A program made the translations under genes and the position numbers. Shown here one piece after another: positions 52,587-61,901 of a stretch of 64,000 nucleotides of DNA. This DNA comes from Trichocoleus sp. (lineage in GTDB: Bacteria; Cyanobacteriota; Cyanobacteriia; Elainellales; Elainellaceae): contig DATNQD010000084.1 in assembly GCA_036702865.1 (NCBI GenBank), positions 1-64,000 of the forward strand, read 5' to 3'. Position 1 is the first letter of the stretch, and every line of letters begins with the position of its first letter. The notes beneath the pieces were generated by a model. The model saw nothing but the letters and a program-made list of their open reading frames with translations, was not told the DNA's origin and did not search any database.

Positions 52587-53534
52587 TTACTGCTTTTGCA
52601 AATACCCTTTCTTCCAAAGATAAAAAGGACTGACTAAGCTATTCCAGATCAGTTCTCGCTCGCAGGCAGCAGCTAGATTTGATTGAACTCGCCAGCCATA
52701 TTTGAGAAGGTGTATAAGAATTTTTCGTAAATCATTTACGAGATATACAACAAACGCTAAGCTTCGCTGTGAAGGTTGGATGCCTGCCATCCGAGTGACA
52801 AAACGGCTCAAGCCAATCCCGCGAAAGAATGGAATGAGATAAGCTGCTTCCAATCTCCAAGCAGGAATGATGTGAGTAATTTTCATCTCCGGGTTGTACC
52901 AAATTTCCCAACCCGATCGCTGAATATGTGCCAGCACTTCCAGATCTTCTCCGGTCAACATATTGCCTTCTACCCTGCCCCCCAACGTGGTTACGGCAGG
53001 CACACTCAACATCCAGGCTTGTTTTCGTACCACTAGCCCCGCTGAGGGAGGCAGAGTTTTTTGCTGAGGCTCATAGCGCAACGGTTGAGAGCCGCGATCG
53101 GTCAGTGCCAAAAATGGCAACAGAGGTTTTAATTCGGGAGAGGGCGCAACCTCAAACTCACCCTGAATTTGGCTGCCATAAGCTCCGGCTCGGCTATGAG
53201 CTTGGGCAAACCGATAAGCCGCCGTAACCCAATTGCTATCTGGCAGGTTGTCGTCATCCAGGAAGCCAATTAACTCACTCGCTGCTTCAGAAAGAGCACG
53301 TTTTCGGGCATAAGCCGCTCCCTGTTGAAGTTCGAGGCAGTAGCGCAAAGGACAGGGAAAATTGGACTGAAAGGCTGTAACGATTTGAGAAGTTCGATCG
53401 TGGCTGTTGTTGTCAACCACAATCACTTCCCAAGAAAAATCAGTTGGGATAATTTGCGATCGAAGTCGCTCCAAAACCGCCGGTAAACGCTGTTCCCCGT
53501 TATAGGTGGGAATTGCTACGGTAAAATCAACCAC
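52587..53534 (-). CDS. Family 2 glycosyltransferase, HpsE-like (copy 2)
   Basis: A tandem paralogue of the preceding gene with the same order: FTVAIPTYNGEQRLPAVLERLRSQ, WEVIVVDNNSHDRTS, YARKRALSEAASELIGFLDDDNLPD and EDLEVLAHIQRSGWEIWYNPEMKITH. The copies keep nearly the same motifs but differ in length and in the middle, so the duplication is old. I chose the GTG at 53534, preceded by GGGGCAAGG, since the sequence before it lacks family likeness. Probably co-transcribed with copy 1 downstream. The HpsE link suggests motile hormogonia, but by family only. Confidence 0.85.
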   Translation of the reverse strand: MVDFTVAIPTYNGEQRLPAVLERLRSQIIPTDFSWEVIVVDNNSHDRTSQIVTAFQSNFPCPLRYCLELQQGAAYARKRALSEAASELIGFLDDDNLPDSNWVTAAYRFAQAHSRAGAYGSQIQGEFEVAPSPELKPLLPFLALTDRGSQPLRYEPQQKTLPPSAGLVVRKQAWMLSVPAVTTLGGRVEGNMLTGEDLEVLAHIQRSGWEIWYNPEMKITHIIPAWRLEAAYLIPFFRGIGLSRFVTRMAGIQPSQRSLAFVVYLVNDLRKILIHLLKYGWRVQSNLAAACERELIWNSLVSPFYLWKKGYLQKQ

Positions 53535-54103
53535 GCCTTGCCCCTGATAGACTGTGCGACTGAGCTTAGAGTGCCCGATTTGCCTGTTCTGTTCCCATAG
53601 AAGACAGCAAAAGTAGAAGACAGCAAAAGTTCTGGGGCGATCGGGGCAGTTGGCAACAGAATCTTGCCTTGATGTTTGACTTAACGATCGCTGAGGAAAC
53701 AACCTGATACTTAACAAACTGTTACCGTTTCTCAGCTCTCTAAGCTTGCGATATTGTCATAGCTGTGCTCTGTCAAGCCTCTATTTCCTGATTTATGCGG
53801 CTGGATGAGGAAAACTATTACAAAATGTTGCGATGTGCCTAAGAAGGTGAGCTCAATGCCGGAAAATAAATCGGGAAGATGACTGAGACACAACCATTGA
53901 GTCCAACTTATATTTCCGAGAAAGTCAGTAGGTTAGTTTGAGATAAATTAACCTGTGCAAAAAGTTCTGAGTAATATTTAGAGCTTGATGCAGGTACATT
54001 CTTCAGAAACGGTTGTACTTCGGCTTGTACTTCAGACATTTTTATAGATGCACGCCAGTTTAAACATCTCTGGTTACATTTTGCTTTTCGGAGGAATCCA
54101 TCG
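53535..54103. promoter_or_regulatory. Divergent upstream region of apcA
   Basis: About 569 bases between the minus-strand glycosyltransferase and apcA. It should hold the apc promoter and the glycosyltransferase promoter. The apcA ribosome site CGGAGGAAT is clear at about 54089. No confident -10/-35, operator or gene was found; no apcE precedes apcA. Confidence 0.45.
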
Positions 54104-54589
54104 ATGAGTATTGTCACGAAGTCAATCGTGAATGCCGACGCTGAGGCTCGTTACCTTAGCCCTGGTGAACTGGATCAGATCCGTGGTTTCGTTACATCTG
54201 GTGAGCGCCGTCTGCGGATTGCTCAAGTGCTGACCGACTCCCGCGAGCGTATTGTGAAGCAAGCAGGCGATCAACTGTTCCAGAAGCGTCCTGACGTTGT
54301 TTCCCCCGGTGGCAACGCTTATGGCGAAGAAATGACTGCTACTTGCCTGCGTGATCTCGACTACTACCTGCGCCTTGTGACCTACGGTGTGGTATCTGGC
54401 GACATTACCCCTATCGAAGAAATCGGTATCGTTGGCGTTCGTGAGATGTACAAGTCTCTGGGCACCCCCATCGATGCAGTTGTCGAAGGTGTACGTGGCT
54501 TGAAGAGCGCGGCTCAGTCTCTGCTGTCTGGCGAAGACGCTGCTGAAGCAGGCTCTTACTTCGATTATGTTATCGGTGCAATGAGCTAA
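54104..54589 (+). CDS. apcA: Allophycocyanin alpha subunit
   Basis: ApcA is a core phycobilisome chain that passes energy to the photosystems. The bilin-binding Cys is C81 in [15 protein letters not shown]. Family landmarks are [34 protein letters not shown] and [13 protein letters not shown]. Length of 161 residues is exact. A strong ribosome site precedes it. apcB follows 81 bases later on the same strand. Unlike many filamentous cyanobacteria, no apcE lies directly upstream. Confidence 0.98.
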   Translation: MSIVTKSIVNADAEARYLSPGELDQIRGFVTSGERRLRIAQVLTDSRERIVKQAGDQLFQKRPDVVSPGGNAYGEEMTATCLRDLDYYLRLVTYGVVSGDITPIEEIGIVGVREMYKSLGTPIDAVVEGVRGLKSAAQSLLSGEDAAEAGSYFDYVIGAMS

Positions 54590-54670
54590 TTGAGATCTGA
54601 GTCCATCAGTCTCTTAGTCATCCTGCAATTCTTTAGACTCCTAGAGATCACGTTTTAAGGAAGCGAAATC

Positions 54671-55156
54671 ATGCAAGACGCAATTACCTCTGTAATTAAC
54701 TCTGCTGACGTTCAGGGTAAATACCTGGACACGGCTGCTCTCGAAAAGCTCAAGAGTTATTTTTCGACTGGTGAACTGCGCGTTCGTGCAGCAACCACCA
54801 TCAGTGCAAATGCTGCTGCGATCGTTAAAGAAGCAGTTGCAAAGTCCTTGCTGTACTCTGATATCACCCGTCCCGGTGGTAACATGTACACCACCCGTCG
54901 CTATGCTGCCTGCATCCGCGACCTCGACTACTACCTCCGCTATGCGACCTACGCAATGCTGGCTGGCGACCCCTCCATCCTTGATGAGCGGGTTCTGAAC
55001 GGTCTGAAGGAAACCTACAACTCTCTGGGTGTACCCATCTCTGCTACCGTACAAGCAATCCAGGCAATGAAAGAAGTTACCGCTAGCCTGGTTGGTGCTG
55101 ATGCTGGTAAGGAAATGGGCGTTTACTTCGACTACATTAGCTCTGGTTTGAGCTAG
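54671..55156 (+). CDS. apcB: Allophycocyanin beta subunit
   Basis: ApcB forms the alpha-beta monomer with ApcA in phycobilisome cores. The bilin Cys is C81 in [13 protein letters not shown], and Asn71 in PGGNMY is the residue methylated in phycobiliprotein beta chains. Landmarks [26 protein letters not shown] and [16 protein letters not shown] are normal. Length of 161 residues matches. apcC starts 245 bases later after a long inverted repeat. Confidence 0.98.
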   Translation: MQDAITSVINSADVQGKYLDTAALEKLKSYFSTGELRVRAATTISANAAAIVKEAVAKSLLYSDITRPGGNMYTTRRYAACIRDLDYYLRYATYAMLAGDPSILDERVLNGLKETYNSLGVPISATVQAIQAMKEVTASLVGADAGKEMGVYFDYISSGLS

Positions 55157-55250
55157 TTCTGAGTCCTGAGCATGGGGTTATTGGTTCTGCTTGCAGAATC
55201 CTAAAACTCATCTCTGAGAACTCATAACTCGAATTTCCTAGAGGTCTGGG

Positions 55251-55335
55251 AAGTCTGGAGTGAGTGTTAGATAGTCAAGGGCGGCTTTAAGGGCAAGCTG
55301 TGACAGTCTAAGATTGATTCTGGACTCCCAGACTT
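55251..55335 (+). promoter_or_regulatory. Long-range inverted repeat between apcB and apcC
   Basis: AAGTCTGGAGT at 55251-55261 pairs with ACTCCCAGACTT at 55324-55335 over eleven positions with one bulge; the loop is about 62 bases. No T-run follows directly. It could be an attenuator or RNA-stability element setting apcC below apcAB, since the small linker is needed in much lower amounts than the core chains. That role is inferred. Confidence 0.5.
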
Positions 55336-55401
55336 TGAGTAAGTATCGGGTTACGTAACTTTAGAAAAATGTTTTCGCCTACGCAGGAGAGGTTGACAAT
55401 T

Positions 55402-55605
55402 ATGCGGATGTTTAAAATTACTGCCTGTGTTCCCAGTCAAACCCGGATTCGTACTCAACGGGAACTGCAAAACACCTATTTCACCAAGCTTGTTCCTTAT
55501 GACAACTGGTTCAAAGAACAACAGCGCATCATGAAAATGGGTGGCAAAATCCTCAAGGTGGAATTGGCAACGGGTAAGCAAGGCGCAAACGCAGGTTTGT
55601 CGTAA
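55402..55605 (+). CDS. apcC: Phycobilisome small core linker ApcC
   Basis: ApcC (LC 7.8) is the small core linker that caps allophycocyanin trimers. The 67-residue sequence starting MRMFKITACVPSQTRIRTQR and ending KVELATGKQGANAGLS matches the family exactly in length. I chose the ATG at 55402 for that reason; in-frame starts further upstream would add eleven residues not found in the family. A clear terminator follows. Confidence 0.96.
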   Translation: MRMFKITACVPSQTRIRTQRELQNTYFTKLVPYDNWFKEQQRIMKMGGKILKVELATGKQGANAGLS

Positions 55606-55652
55606 CTGCCTTAAAAAAATTTGAGCTTCGTTTGAAGACGTTGCATGTATTG

Positions 55653-55685
55653 AGAGGGGTCAGAGTTGACCTCTTTCTTTTTGCT
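55653..55685 (+). terminator. Rho-independent terminator of the apc operon
   Basis: GAGGGGTCA pairs with TGACCTC (one G-T pair) around a 4-base loop and is followed by TTTCTTTTT. It ends about 75 bases after the apcC stop. Confidence 0.75.
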
Positions 55686-55879
55686 AAACGAACTTTCTAG
55701 CACATAAACAACCTATAAGGTCAGGTTTTGCGGCGATCGCTTCGATAATTTCGTTTCCACAAAATCCGACCCAACATTCAGATATCTTTTCTCCTAAAAA
55801 TCTACTTTGCTTGAGTCAATTTGCGCTAATCTGATACGCACTTCAACTTGTTGGCGCTGACACTTGAGTAAGATAGGCT

Positions 55880-57061
55880 GTGATCGTTGTGAAGCTTCGA
55901 CATCTCATTCCATTTTTTGATACCTCTACCCAAGATTGGGGACAGGAAGCCCGACTGCTCCGCTGGCTCACGTTCCTCTGGATGTTTGTCGGCTTAGTGG
56001 TCATGTTTTCCGCTTCCTATGCGGTTGCAGATGCGACAATAGGTGACGGTTTGTATTACACCAAAGTGCAAATCCTATGGATCTGCCTTGGCATGATTGG
56101 TTTTAATTTCATTGTGCATTCGCCATTACGATCGATGCTGCGAATCGCTGATTGGGGAATGCTGATGCTGCTAGGGCTAATCTTGATTACACTCTTGCCA
56201 GGGTTAGGAACAACCGTCAATGGGGCAACGCGATGGCTCGTGATTGGTCCCGTTGGAATTCAGCCCTCCGAACTCATCAAGCCTTTCTTGGTGTTGCAAA
56301 GTGCCCGAATTTTTGGACAGTGGGAGCGGCTGAGTTGGGCAGTACGACTGAGTTGGGTGGGCATTTTTGTCGTCACGATCGCCGCAATTTTGCTTCAGCC
56401 CAACCTTAGTACGGCGGCGCTGTGTGGCATGATGCTCTGGCTAATTGCGCTGGCTGGTAGCTTGCCTTATCTTTATTTGGGCAGCGCAGCAGGGCTAGGA
56501 TTGGTTGCAGCGGTGGTGAGTGTTAGCCTCAAGTCCTATCAGCGGCGACGTTTAATCTCATTTCTCAATCCTTGGGCAGATCCGCGTGAAGATGGCTATC
56601 AGTTGATTCAGAGCCTTCTGGCGATCGGATCAGGGGGCATTTTTGGAACTGGATTTGGGCTCTCACAACAGAAATTGTTTTATCTGCCGATCCAATACAC
56701 TGACTTTATTTTTGCCGTCTTTGCCGAAGAGTTTGGCTTGCTAGGCTGCTTGCTGTTGTTTGTGATGCTAACCGCTTATGCAACGCTAGCTCTACGAGTT
56801 GCCCTGAAAGCAAAAAATCGGGTTCACCAGTTAATTGCCGTGGGCGTGATGATTCTCATGGTCGGTCAATCGTTGTTGAACATTGGCGTTGCTACAGGTG
56901 CACTACCAACAACAGGATTGCCGCTTCCCTTGTTTAGCTACGGTGGTAGTTCTATGATTGCGAGTCTGTTGGCCGCCGGACTAATGATTCGAGTAGCGCG
57001 AGAAAGCAGTGAAGCCGCTGTTGTCTCCCTCGATCGACGGCAGCCTGCTCCTGAATCTTAA
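55880..57061 (+). CDS. ftsW: FtsW/RodA/SpoVE-type peptidoglycan polymerase
   Basis: A SEDS-family integral membrane glycosyltransferase of 393 residues with about ten helices. Family blocks are NPWADPREDGYQLIQSLLAIGSGGIFGTGFG and FSYGGSSMIASLLAAGLMIRV. It carries PLPLFSYGGSS and the conserved FAEEFGLLGC. SEDS proteins polymerise glycan with a cognate class B PBP; FtsW works at the septum, RodA along the cell. The NPWADP and division-type blocks favour FtsW, but the split is not certain. It starts with GTG at 55880; a second GTG lies three codons on. Confidence 0.88.
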   Translation: MIVVKLRHLIPFFDTSTQDWGQEARLLRWLTFLWMFVGLVVMFSASYAVADATIGDGLYYTKVQILWICLGMIGFNFIVHSPLRSMLRIADWGMLMLLGLILITLLPGLGTTVNGATRWLVIGPVGIQPSELIKPFLVLQSARIFGQWERLSWAVRLSWVGIFVVTIAAILLQPNLSTAALCGMMLWLIALAGSLPYLYLGSAAGLGLVAAVVSVSLKSYQRRRLISFLNPWADPREDGYQLIQSLLAIGSGGIFGTGFGLSQQKLFYLPIQYTDFIFAVFAEEFGLLGCLLLFVMLTAYATLALRVALKAKNRVHQLIAVGVMILMVGQSLLNIGVATGALPTTGLPLPLFSYGGSSMIASLLAAGLMIRVARESSEAAVVSLDRRQPAPES

Positions 57062-57064
57062 AGT

Positions 57065-57194
57065 CACGCTGATTTGCTCGTTCTAGGACGGCGGGGACGA
57101 TCGCATCAGCGAATTGTTTTTAGGAAGTGTGAGTAACTACGTGCTGCACCATGCTCCCTGTCAGGTACTAGTTGTTCAAGGTAAGAAGCCGTAG
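57065..57194 (+). pseudogene. Remnant of a universal stress protein (C-terminal fragment, frameshifted)
   Basis: HADLLVLGRRGRSHQRI is read in one frame from 57065, and then, after a shift, ELFLGSVSNYVLHHAPCQVLVVQ in another, ending at TAG 57194. Together they spell the C-terminal half of a UspA-type protein, including the ATP-loop GRRGRS and the SNYVLHHAPCQVLVV end. The N-terminal half is absent. It lies just after ftsW and before the convergent CO2-hydration gene. Confidence 0.75.
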
Positions 57195-57207
57195 TTTAAT
57201 TTCCTGA

Positions 57208-58335
57208 TTATTGAAGCGTTAAAAGGCGGGATTCCGACAGGCGATCGAGCCAGCCTTCCAGATAAGCGCGATTAGCTTGTTGTTCTTCTGGATTGGTTGT
57301 GTCTTTGGGGTAGGGCATTAGTCCCAGGATTGCAGCTGTTGTAACGCAAAACATAGACTTCTGGAAACTAAGGCAGATTTTGACACGCATATCATCTTCG
57401 CCGCGCAACCCATACAGATAGACCTGCCGCAAATAGTCTGGAATGTAGTGACTCATATCCTGCATCAGCAGTGTTGGCGGAATCCCTGGTCCCCCGATCG
57501 GTAATGGGTCTGCAAAGAGTGCACCATAGTTAAAGTCTGCTTGCTCAGACGAGATTTGTCGGGCTTGAGCGTTGTAAGAAACGGTGCCGAAGAAGGGGAA
57601 GGAACGGAAAAAGACGGCTTCAATGTAGGGAACTGCCGTATCCTTGAGAAACGTTAATCCAACCGACTGAGGAATAATTTCATACCGGTCGCCATGGATT
57701 TCTACAGCATAGGTAATCGGTTTTGAGGCAGCAGCCACTAACTCATCCAAAATGTGCTGGACAACATCGGGAATCGTTTCAATTTCCCCTGCATCATAGC
57801 GATCGGAGAGCGTCAGAAACATGCGGCTCATCACATTCCAGAACTGCCCTAAAGCACTATAGTAAGCCAGCATCCTTACCTGCTCTGGGAGAAACCCAGG
57901 ACAGAGACGATTGAGACCCTGCATCATTGGATTACCGCGCAGTTTTACCTGAAGTATTGCCGTGACGCGCTGTAAAAACTCCTCACTATCCAAATAATTA
58001 TCCAGCCCTTCTGCGCCATGCCAGAACATTGCCTTCATGCAGTATTCGGCGAACTCGTAGTTGATCCGATCGTGCCACCAATGCTTCAGCAACTTCTGCA
58101 GCGTCACTTCTCCATTGAAGTACTTAAAGAAGGGGAAAAGCACTAAAAACTGGTGTTCTGCAATGTAAGTCAGATTGCGCTGATAAGCATCAAGAACAAT
58201 GCCGTAGCTCTTGAGAATGCCTACCACTTCCATCACGTTTTCAGGAGAATCAGGCAAGAGTGCCCCACCCGATTCAAGCCGCTGAATCAAGTCAGCAAGA
58301 GGATGTGTGCTAGAGGAGGAAACCAGAGTAACCAT
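57208..58335 (-). CDS. cupB: CO2 hydration protein (ChpX/CupB or ChpY/CupA type)
   Basis: A 375-residue cyanobacterial protein that, with NdhD and NdhF variants, forms the CO2-uptake NDH-1 complex hydrating CO2 to bicarbonate at the thylakoid. It has the family blocks RNLTYIAEHQFLVLFPFFKYF, MKAMFWHGAEGLDNYL and FSFQKSMFCVTTAAILGLM-like C-terminus. The length is closer to ChpX/CupB than to the longer ChpY/CupA, and no cupS follows, so the constitutive NDH-1MS' form is favoured; the subtype is inferred. It ends the ndhF-ndhD-cup operon on the minus strand. Confidence 0.85.
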   Translation of the reverse strand: MVTLVSSSSTHPLADLIQRLESGGALLPDSPENVMEVVGILKSYGIVLDAYQRNLTYIAEHQFLVLFPFFKYFNGEVTLQKLLKHWWHDRINYEFAEYCMKAMFWHGAEGLDNYLDSEEFLQRVTAILQVKLRGNPMMQGLNRLCPGFLPEQVRMLAYYSALGQFWNVMSRMFLTLSDRYDAGEIETIPDVVQHILDELVAAASKPITYAVEIHGDRYEIIPQSVGLTFLKDTAVPYIEAVFFRSFPFFGTVSYNAQARQISSEQADFNYGALFADPLPIGGPGIPPTLLMQDMSHYIPDYLRQVYLYGLRGEDDMRVKICLSFQKSMFCVTTAAILGLMPYPKDTTNPEEQQANRAYLEGWLDRLSESRLLTLQ

Positions 58336-58394
58336 CGCTTTACTACCAAGATACAGGGAGGAACATGAAGCGGGATAAAGGGACTATCAAGCAA

Positions 58395-59981
58395 TTAGCT
58401 AGCCGCTGGCATCTCGCCAGAGACAGAGGGCACTACGATCGCCGTTGGGGTATCAACCTCTTGTCCAGGATCCACTGTTGAGACAGGCGCGACTGGAATT
58501 GCCCAAATCATCGTCGTGCGATTCGGGCTATCAATGCCTAATGAGCTTGTCACTTGATGACTCCAGTAAACAATCCAGTTAGGTTGAAGTCCGAGGAATA
58601 CAATCAAAATAGCCACGATTGTTGCAGGAATGCGGTCTTGCCAACGGACTCTGGGTAGATTCGCTAATGTATCAGGCAAGCGACCAAAAAAGACTTTGTT
58701 GATCAAAATCAGGAAATAGACTGCTGTTAATCCAGTACCAACCATACAAAGCAGGGTCTGCACTGGAAAGACAGGTAAACTGCCGCGATAAACAATGAAT
58801 TCAGCAATAAAACCAACCATCCCTGGAATACCAGCACTTGCCATTGCCCCGACAACCATGAGGCTGCCAATTAAGGGCAAGCCGCGCTCGGGGCTTAGCA
58901 GACCTCGCAACACATTAATATCTCGCGTTCCCGTCTTGGCATAAACAACCCCAACCAGCAAAAACAGCAGGGCTGAAATGAGACCGTGACTAACCATCTG
59001 AGCAATTGCTCCCGTCAGGCTAAGCGGCGTTGCTGCGGCTGCCGCTAAAATCACAAAGCCCATGTGCCCAACTGAGCTGTAAGCCACGATCTTCTTCATG
59101 TCGGTTTGGGCAATTGCCGCAAAAGAGCCATAGAGCACACTGATAACCGCGATCGTTGCTAATCCAGGAGCCAAAACCTGCCAGGCATCGGGAAATAGCC
59201 CCAAACCAAAGCGCAGCATTCCGTAGGTTCCCAGCTTCAGCAACACCCCTGCTAGCAATACTGAGGCAGGAGTCGGGGCTTCGACGTGAGCATCCGGCAA
59301 CCAGGTGTGAAGCGGGACAACTGGAACTTTGATACCAAATCCCACCAGGAGTGTAATCAGCAGCACTAGTTGCGAAGCCATCGGGAGAGTCTGCGATCGA
59401 ACCACTTCATAATCAAAGCTATCAAAGCCAGAGAGCAGGGATAGTCCAAAAAAAGCAGCAAGAATTACGACTCCTGAAAATGCCGTGTAGATCAAAAACT
59501 TCGTGGCTGCGTACCCTCGTCTTGCACCGCCCCAGATCGCAATAATCAGGTAAAGCGGAATCAATTCGACTTCATAAAACAGAAAAAACAGCAGCAGGTT
59601 TTGCGCCAAGAATGCCCCTGAAACGGCTCCACTTAGCAGCAGGATAAGACTGTAATAAAGCTTAGGGCGGTTAATTTGAACATCACTACTGTAAAGGGCA
59701 ATCCAGGTGAGCAAGCCATTCATCAGCAGGAGCGGCATTGATAAGCCGTCAACGCCCAACTCATAGCTTAATCCTAGGCTTTCGATCCAGGGCAGTGACT
59801 CCTGAAACTGCATTCCGGTTGCGCCTAAATCAAACTGGTAAGACAAATAAATCGACCAAACAATCACAAAACTCGTCAGTACCAGTGAAACTTGACGGGC
59901 TCTTTCAGGCAGCTTGGATTCGGGCAGCAAACAAATGAGAGCAACTCCCAGGAACGGAACCCAAACAAAGGTACTCAGCAT
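58395..59981 (-). CDS. ndhD: NAD(P)H dehydrogenase subunit NdhD (CO2-uptake type)
   Basis: A proton-pumping membrane subunit of NDH-1. About 14 hydrophobic segments are visible. Conserved parts include FYEVELIPLYLIIAIWGG with the functional Glu, PLHTWLPDAHVEAPTPASVLLAG and KKIVAYSSVGHMGFV. I chose the ATG at 59981, with AAGGAG eleven bases before it; the longer frame starts 23 codons earlier without family support. It lies between ndhF and the CO2-hydration gene, as in NDH-1MS-type operons. Whether it is NdhD3 or NdhD4 is not settled by eye. Confidence 0.93.
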   Translation of the reverse strand: MLSTFVWVPFLGVALICLLPESKLPERARQVSLVLTSFVIVWSIYLSYQFDLGATGMQFQESLPWIESLGLSYELGVDGLSMPLLLMNGLLTWIALYSSDVQINRPKLYYSLILLLSGAVSGAFLAQNLLLFFLFYEVELIPLYLIIAIWGGARRGYAATKFLIYTAFSGVVILAAFFGLSLLSGFDSFDYEVVRSQTLPMASQLVLLITLLVGFGIKVPVVPLHTWLPDAHVEAPTPASVLLAGVLLKLGTYGMLRFGLGLFPDAWQVLAPGLATIAVISVLYGSFAAIAQTDMKKIVAYSSVGHMGFVILAAAAATPLSLTGAIAQMVSHGLISALLFLLVGVVYAKTGTRDINVLRGLLSPERGLPLIGSLMVVGAMASAGIPGMVGFIAEFIVYRGSLPVFPVQTLLCMVGTGLTAVYFLILINKVFFGRLPDTLANLPRVRWQDRIPATIVAILIVFLGLQPNWIVYWSHQVTSSLGIDSPNRTTMIWAIPVAPVSTVDPGQEVDTPTAIVVPSVSGEMPAAS

Positions 59982-60059
59982 CACAATAGACGGCTCCTTC
60001 CAGCAGATAGCGCAATAACAACGAGAGAGGAGAGAGAACGAGCAGATCAAACTCCTACA

Positions 60060-61901
60060 TCAGCCCACCCAGGCAGCCCAACTCATCAAGGTTAGAGCCA
60101 GGAAAACGCCGACAAAAAGGCTGAGGAGATAATTGCGAGACTGTCCCGAAATCGTGTACTTCAGACTCTCGCCACTAAAGATTGAGGCAACCCCCACAAA
60201 GTTCACCAGCCCATCAATGATATAGCGATCGAACCAGGCAGTGAACCGCGACCCTTGTACAACTCCAAAAACAACGCTGAGCTTGTAGAGTCGGTCAATA
60301 AAAAAGTCGTATGCCAGCATCTCTCGGGCAGCTGTCCAAACAACATTGATTGGTTTTGAAACATTTGGATTCAGGTAAGTCAACGCGCCAAAACCAGCAC
60401 CCAGAACACCAGACCCTAACAGCAGTGTAATTGCGATCGGATTAATAGCCGCCAAATCAGGCAAAATTTGCCACTGGTTCAGGAGCAGCGGTAGGAGCAG
60501 CGTAAACACCGCCAGTGTCACCATTGGTACTGCCATCAGCCAAGGCACTTCGGGCGCTCGCCGAGTCTTCGGTTGGGGCTGTCCCCAAAATACCAAACCA
60601 AATACGCGGACTAAGTTGAAAGCAGTTAAGCCGTTTACAATCACCAGAACGGAAACTAGCCAGGGTGACACTGCCCAAACGCCATCCGCCCACTCCACCA
60701 TCGCCCAGAAGCTACCGAGCGGCAGCAAAGCAACCGAAGCCAGTGAACCAACTACGTAAGCCATTGTTGTTGCAGGCATCCGGGAAGCTAGCCCTCCCAT
60801 TTCCGTCAAGTCTTGCGTGCTCGTGGTCAGGATAATCGAACCAACGCTCATAAATAGAAGCGCTTTGGCAATCCCATGTGCCAGCAGCAGCAGCAAGGCA
60901 ACTTCATCCTGCTGAGTTCCAACAGCCAGAAAAACTAGCCCTAGATAAGCACTCGTTGAATGAGATAGCGTCCGTTTGATATCAATTTGGGCGATCGACA
61001 CGAGAGAAGCCCCGATCGCTGTCAACGTTCCCAACACCATCAAGGTAGTCAATGTGATGGGAGAAAGGGCTAACACAGGCTGAAGCTTGATTAAGAAAAA
61101 GGCTCCGCAGGCAACTACAACTGAGTTTCTCAAGATGGAAGCGGGATTTGGTCCCTCCATCGCCTCGTCCAGCCAAAGGTTCAACGGAAATTGAGCACAC
61201 TTTCCAGTCGGACCTGCTAGCAGCGCTAACCCTAGTAATGTCGCCACAAGCGTCGGCAGCTGGACATTTTCTGCCCAAAGTGCCAAATGGGTAAAGTCCA
61301 TGCTTCCAGCTAAAGCAGAGAGAGCTACCACACCCATCAGCAGCAGCAAATCTCCAACTCGTTTTGTCAAGAAGGCATCTCGCGCCGCTGTTACCACAAG
61401 AGGCTGAGCATACCAGAAACCAACAAGCAGGTAAGTCGAGAGCGTGAGCATTTCCAGCAGGGCATAGCTGAGAAACAGTGAATCACTCAAGGCAATGCCG
61501 CTCATTGCTGCTTCAAAAAAGCCCATTAGGGCATAAAATCGCGCCAGCGCCCAATCTTTTTCTAAATAGCCTAGGGCAAATACTTGTGCTAGCAGACTCA
61601 GGGAAGTAATAAAAAAAGCTGCGCCAATACTGGATCGAGAAGTCTCAAGTGTGAGCCAAAGATCAAATCCGGGTACGCTAAACCAAGGAATCAACGATCG
61701 CATTGGTGGCTCGTCCCAAATTGCCCATAGCATCAAGCCACTATGCACAAGTGCCAGCACGGTCATAAGAATATTAAAATAAGCCGCGGGGCGAGAACCT
61801 GTCCGACGAATCAGACCAATCGACCAGGGCAAAGTCAAAATAGCACCAATTAGACCGTATACAGGAACCCACCAGCTAGTCTGGACGAGAAGCTGATCCA
61901 T
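60060..61901 (-). CDS. ndhF: NAD(P)H dehydrogenase subunit NdhF (CO2-uptake type)
   Basis: The large proton-pumping subunit, 613 residues. Markers are LLEMLTLSTYLLVGFWYAQPL, RDAFLTKRVGDLLLLMGVVA and CAQFPLNLWLDEAMEGPNPASILRNS. This last block differs from respiratory NdhF1, in which the segment reads differently, and fits the CO2-uptake NdhF3/F4 group. The long C-terminal amphipathic helix is present. The gene starts this three-gene operon, and its upstream region is shared with the divergent ccm operon, 846 bases apart. Confidence 0.93.
   Translation of the reverse strand: MDQLLVQTSWWVPVYGLIGAILTLPWSIGLIRRTGSRPAAYFNILMTVLALVHSGLMLWAIWDEPPMRSLIPWFSVPGFDLWLTLETSRSSIGAAFFITSLSLLAQVFALGYLEKDWALARFYALMGFFEAAMSGIALSDSLFLSYALLEMLTLSTYLLVGFWYAQPLVVTAARDAFLTKRVGDLLLLMGVVALSALAGSMDFTHLALWAENVQLPTLVATLLGLALLAGPTGKCAQFPLNLWLDEAMEGPNPASILRNSVVVACGAFFLIKLQPVLALSPITLTTLMVLGTLTAIGASLVSIAQIDIKRTLSHSTSAYLGLVFLAVGTQQDEVALLLLLAHGIAKALLFMSVGSIILTTSTQDLTEMGGLASRMPATTMAYVVGSLASVALLPLGSFWAMVEWADGVWAVSPWLVSVLVIVNGLTAFNLVRVFGLVFWGQPQPKTRRAPEVPWLMAVPMVTLAVFTLLLPLLLNQWQILPDLAAINPIAITLLLGSGVLGAGFGALTYLNPNVSKPINVVWTAAREMLAYDFFIDRLYKLSVVFGVVQGSRFTAWFDRYIIDGLVNFVGVASIFSGESLKYTISGQSRNYLLSLFVGVFLALTLMSWAAWVG

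Noticed and set aside
53908-54117. Minus-strand 69-aa frame overlapping the apcA start
   Set aside because: It lies in the apc promoter region and has no family likeness.
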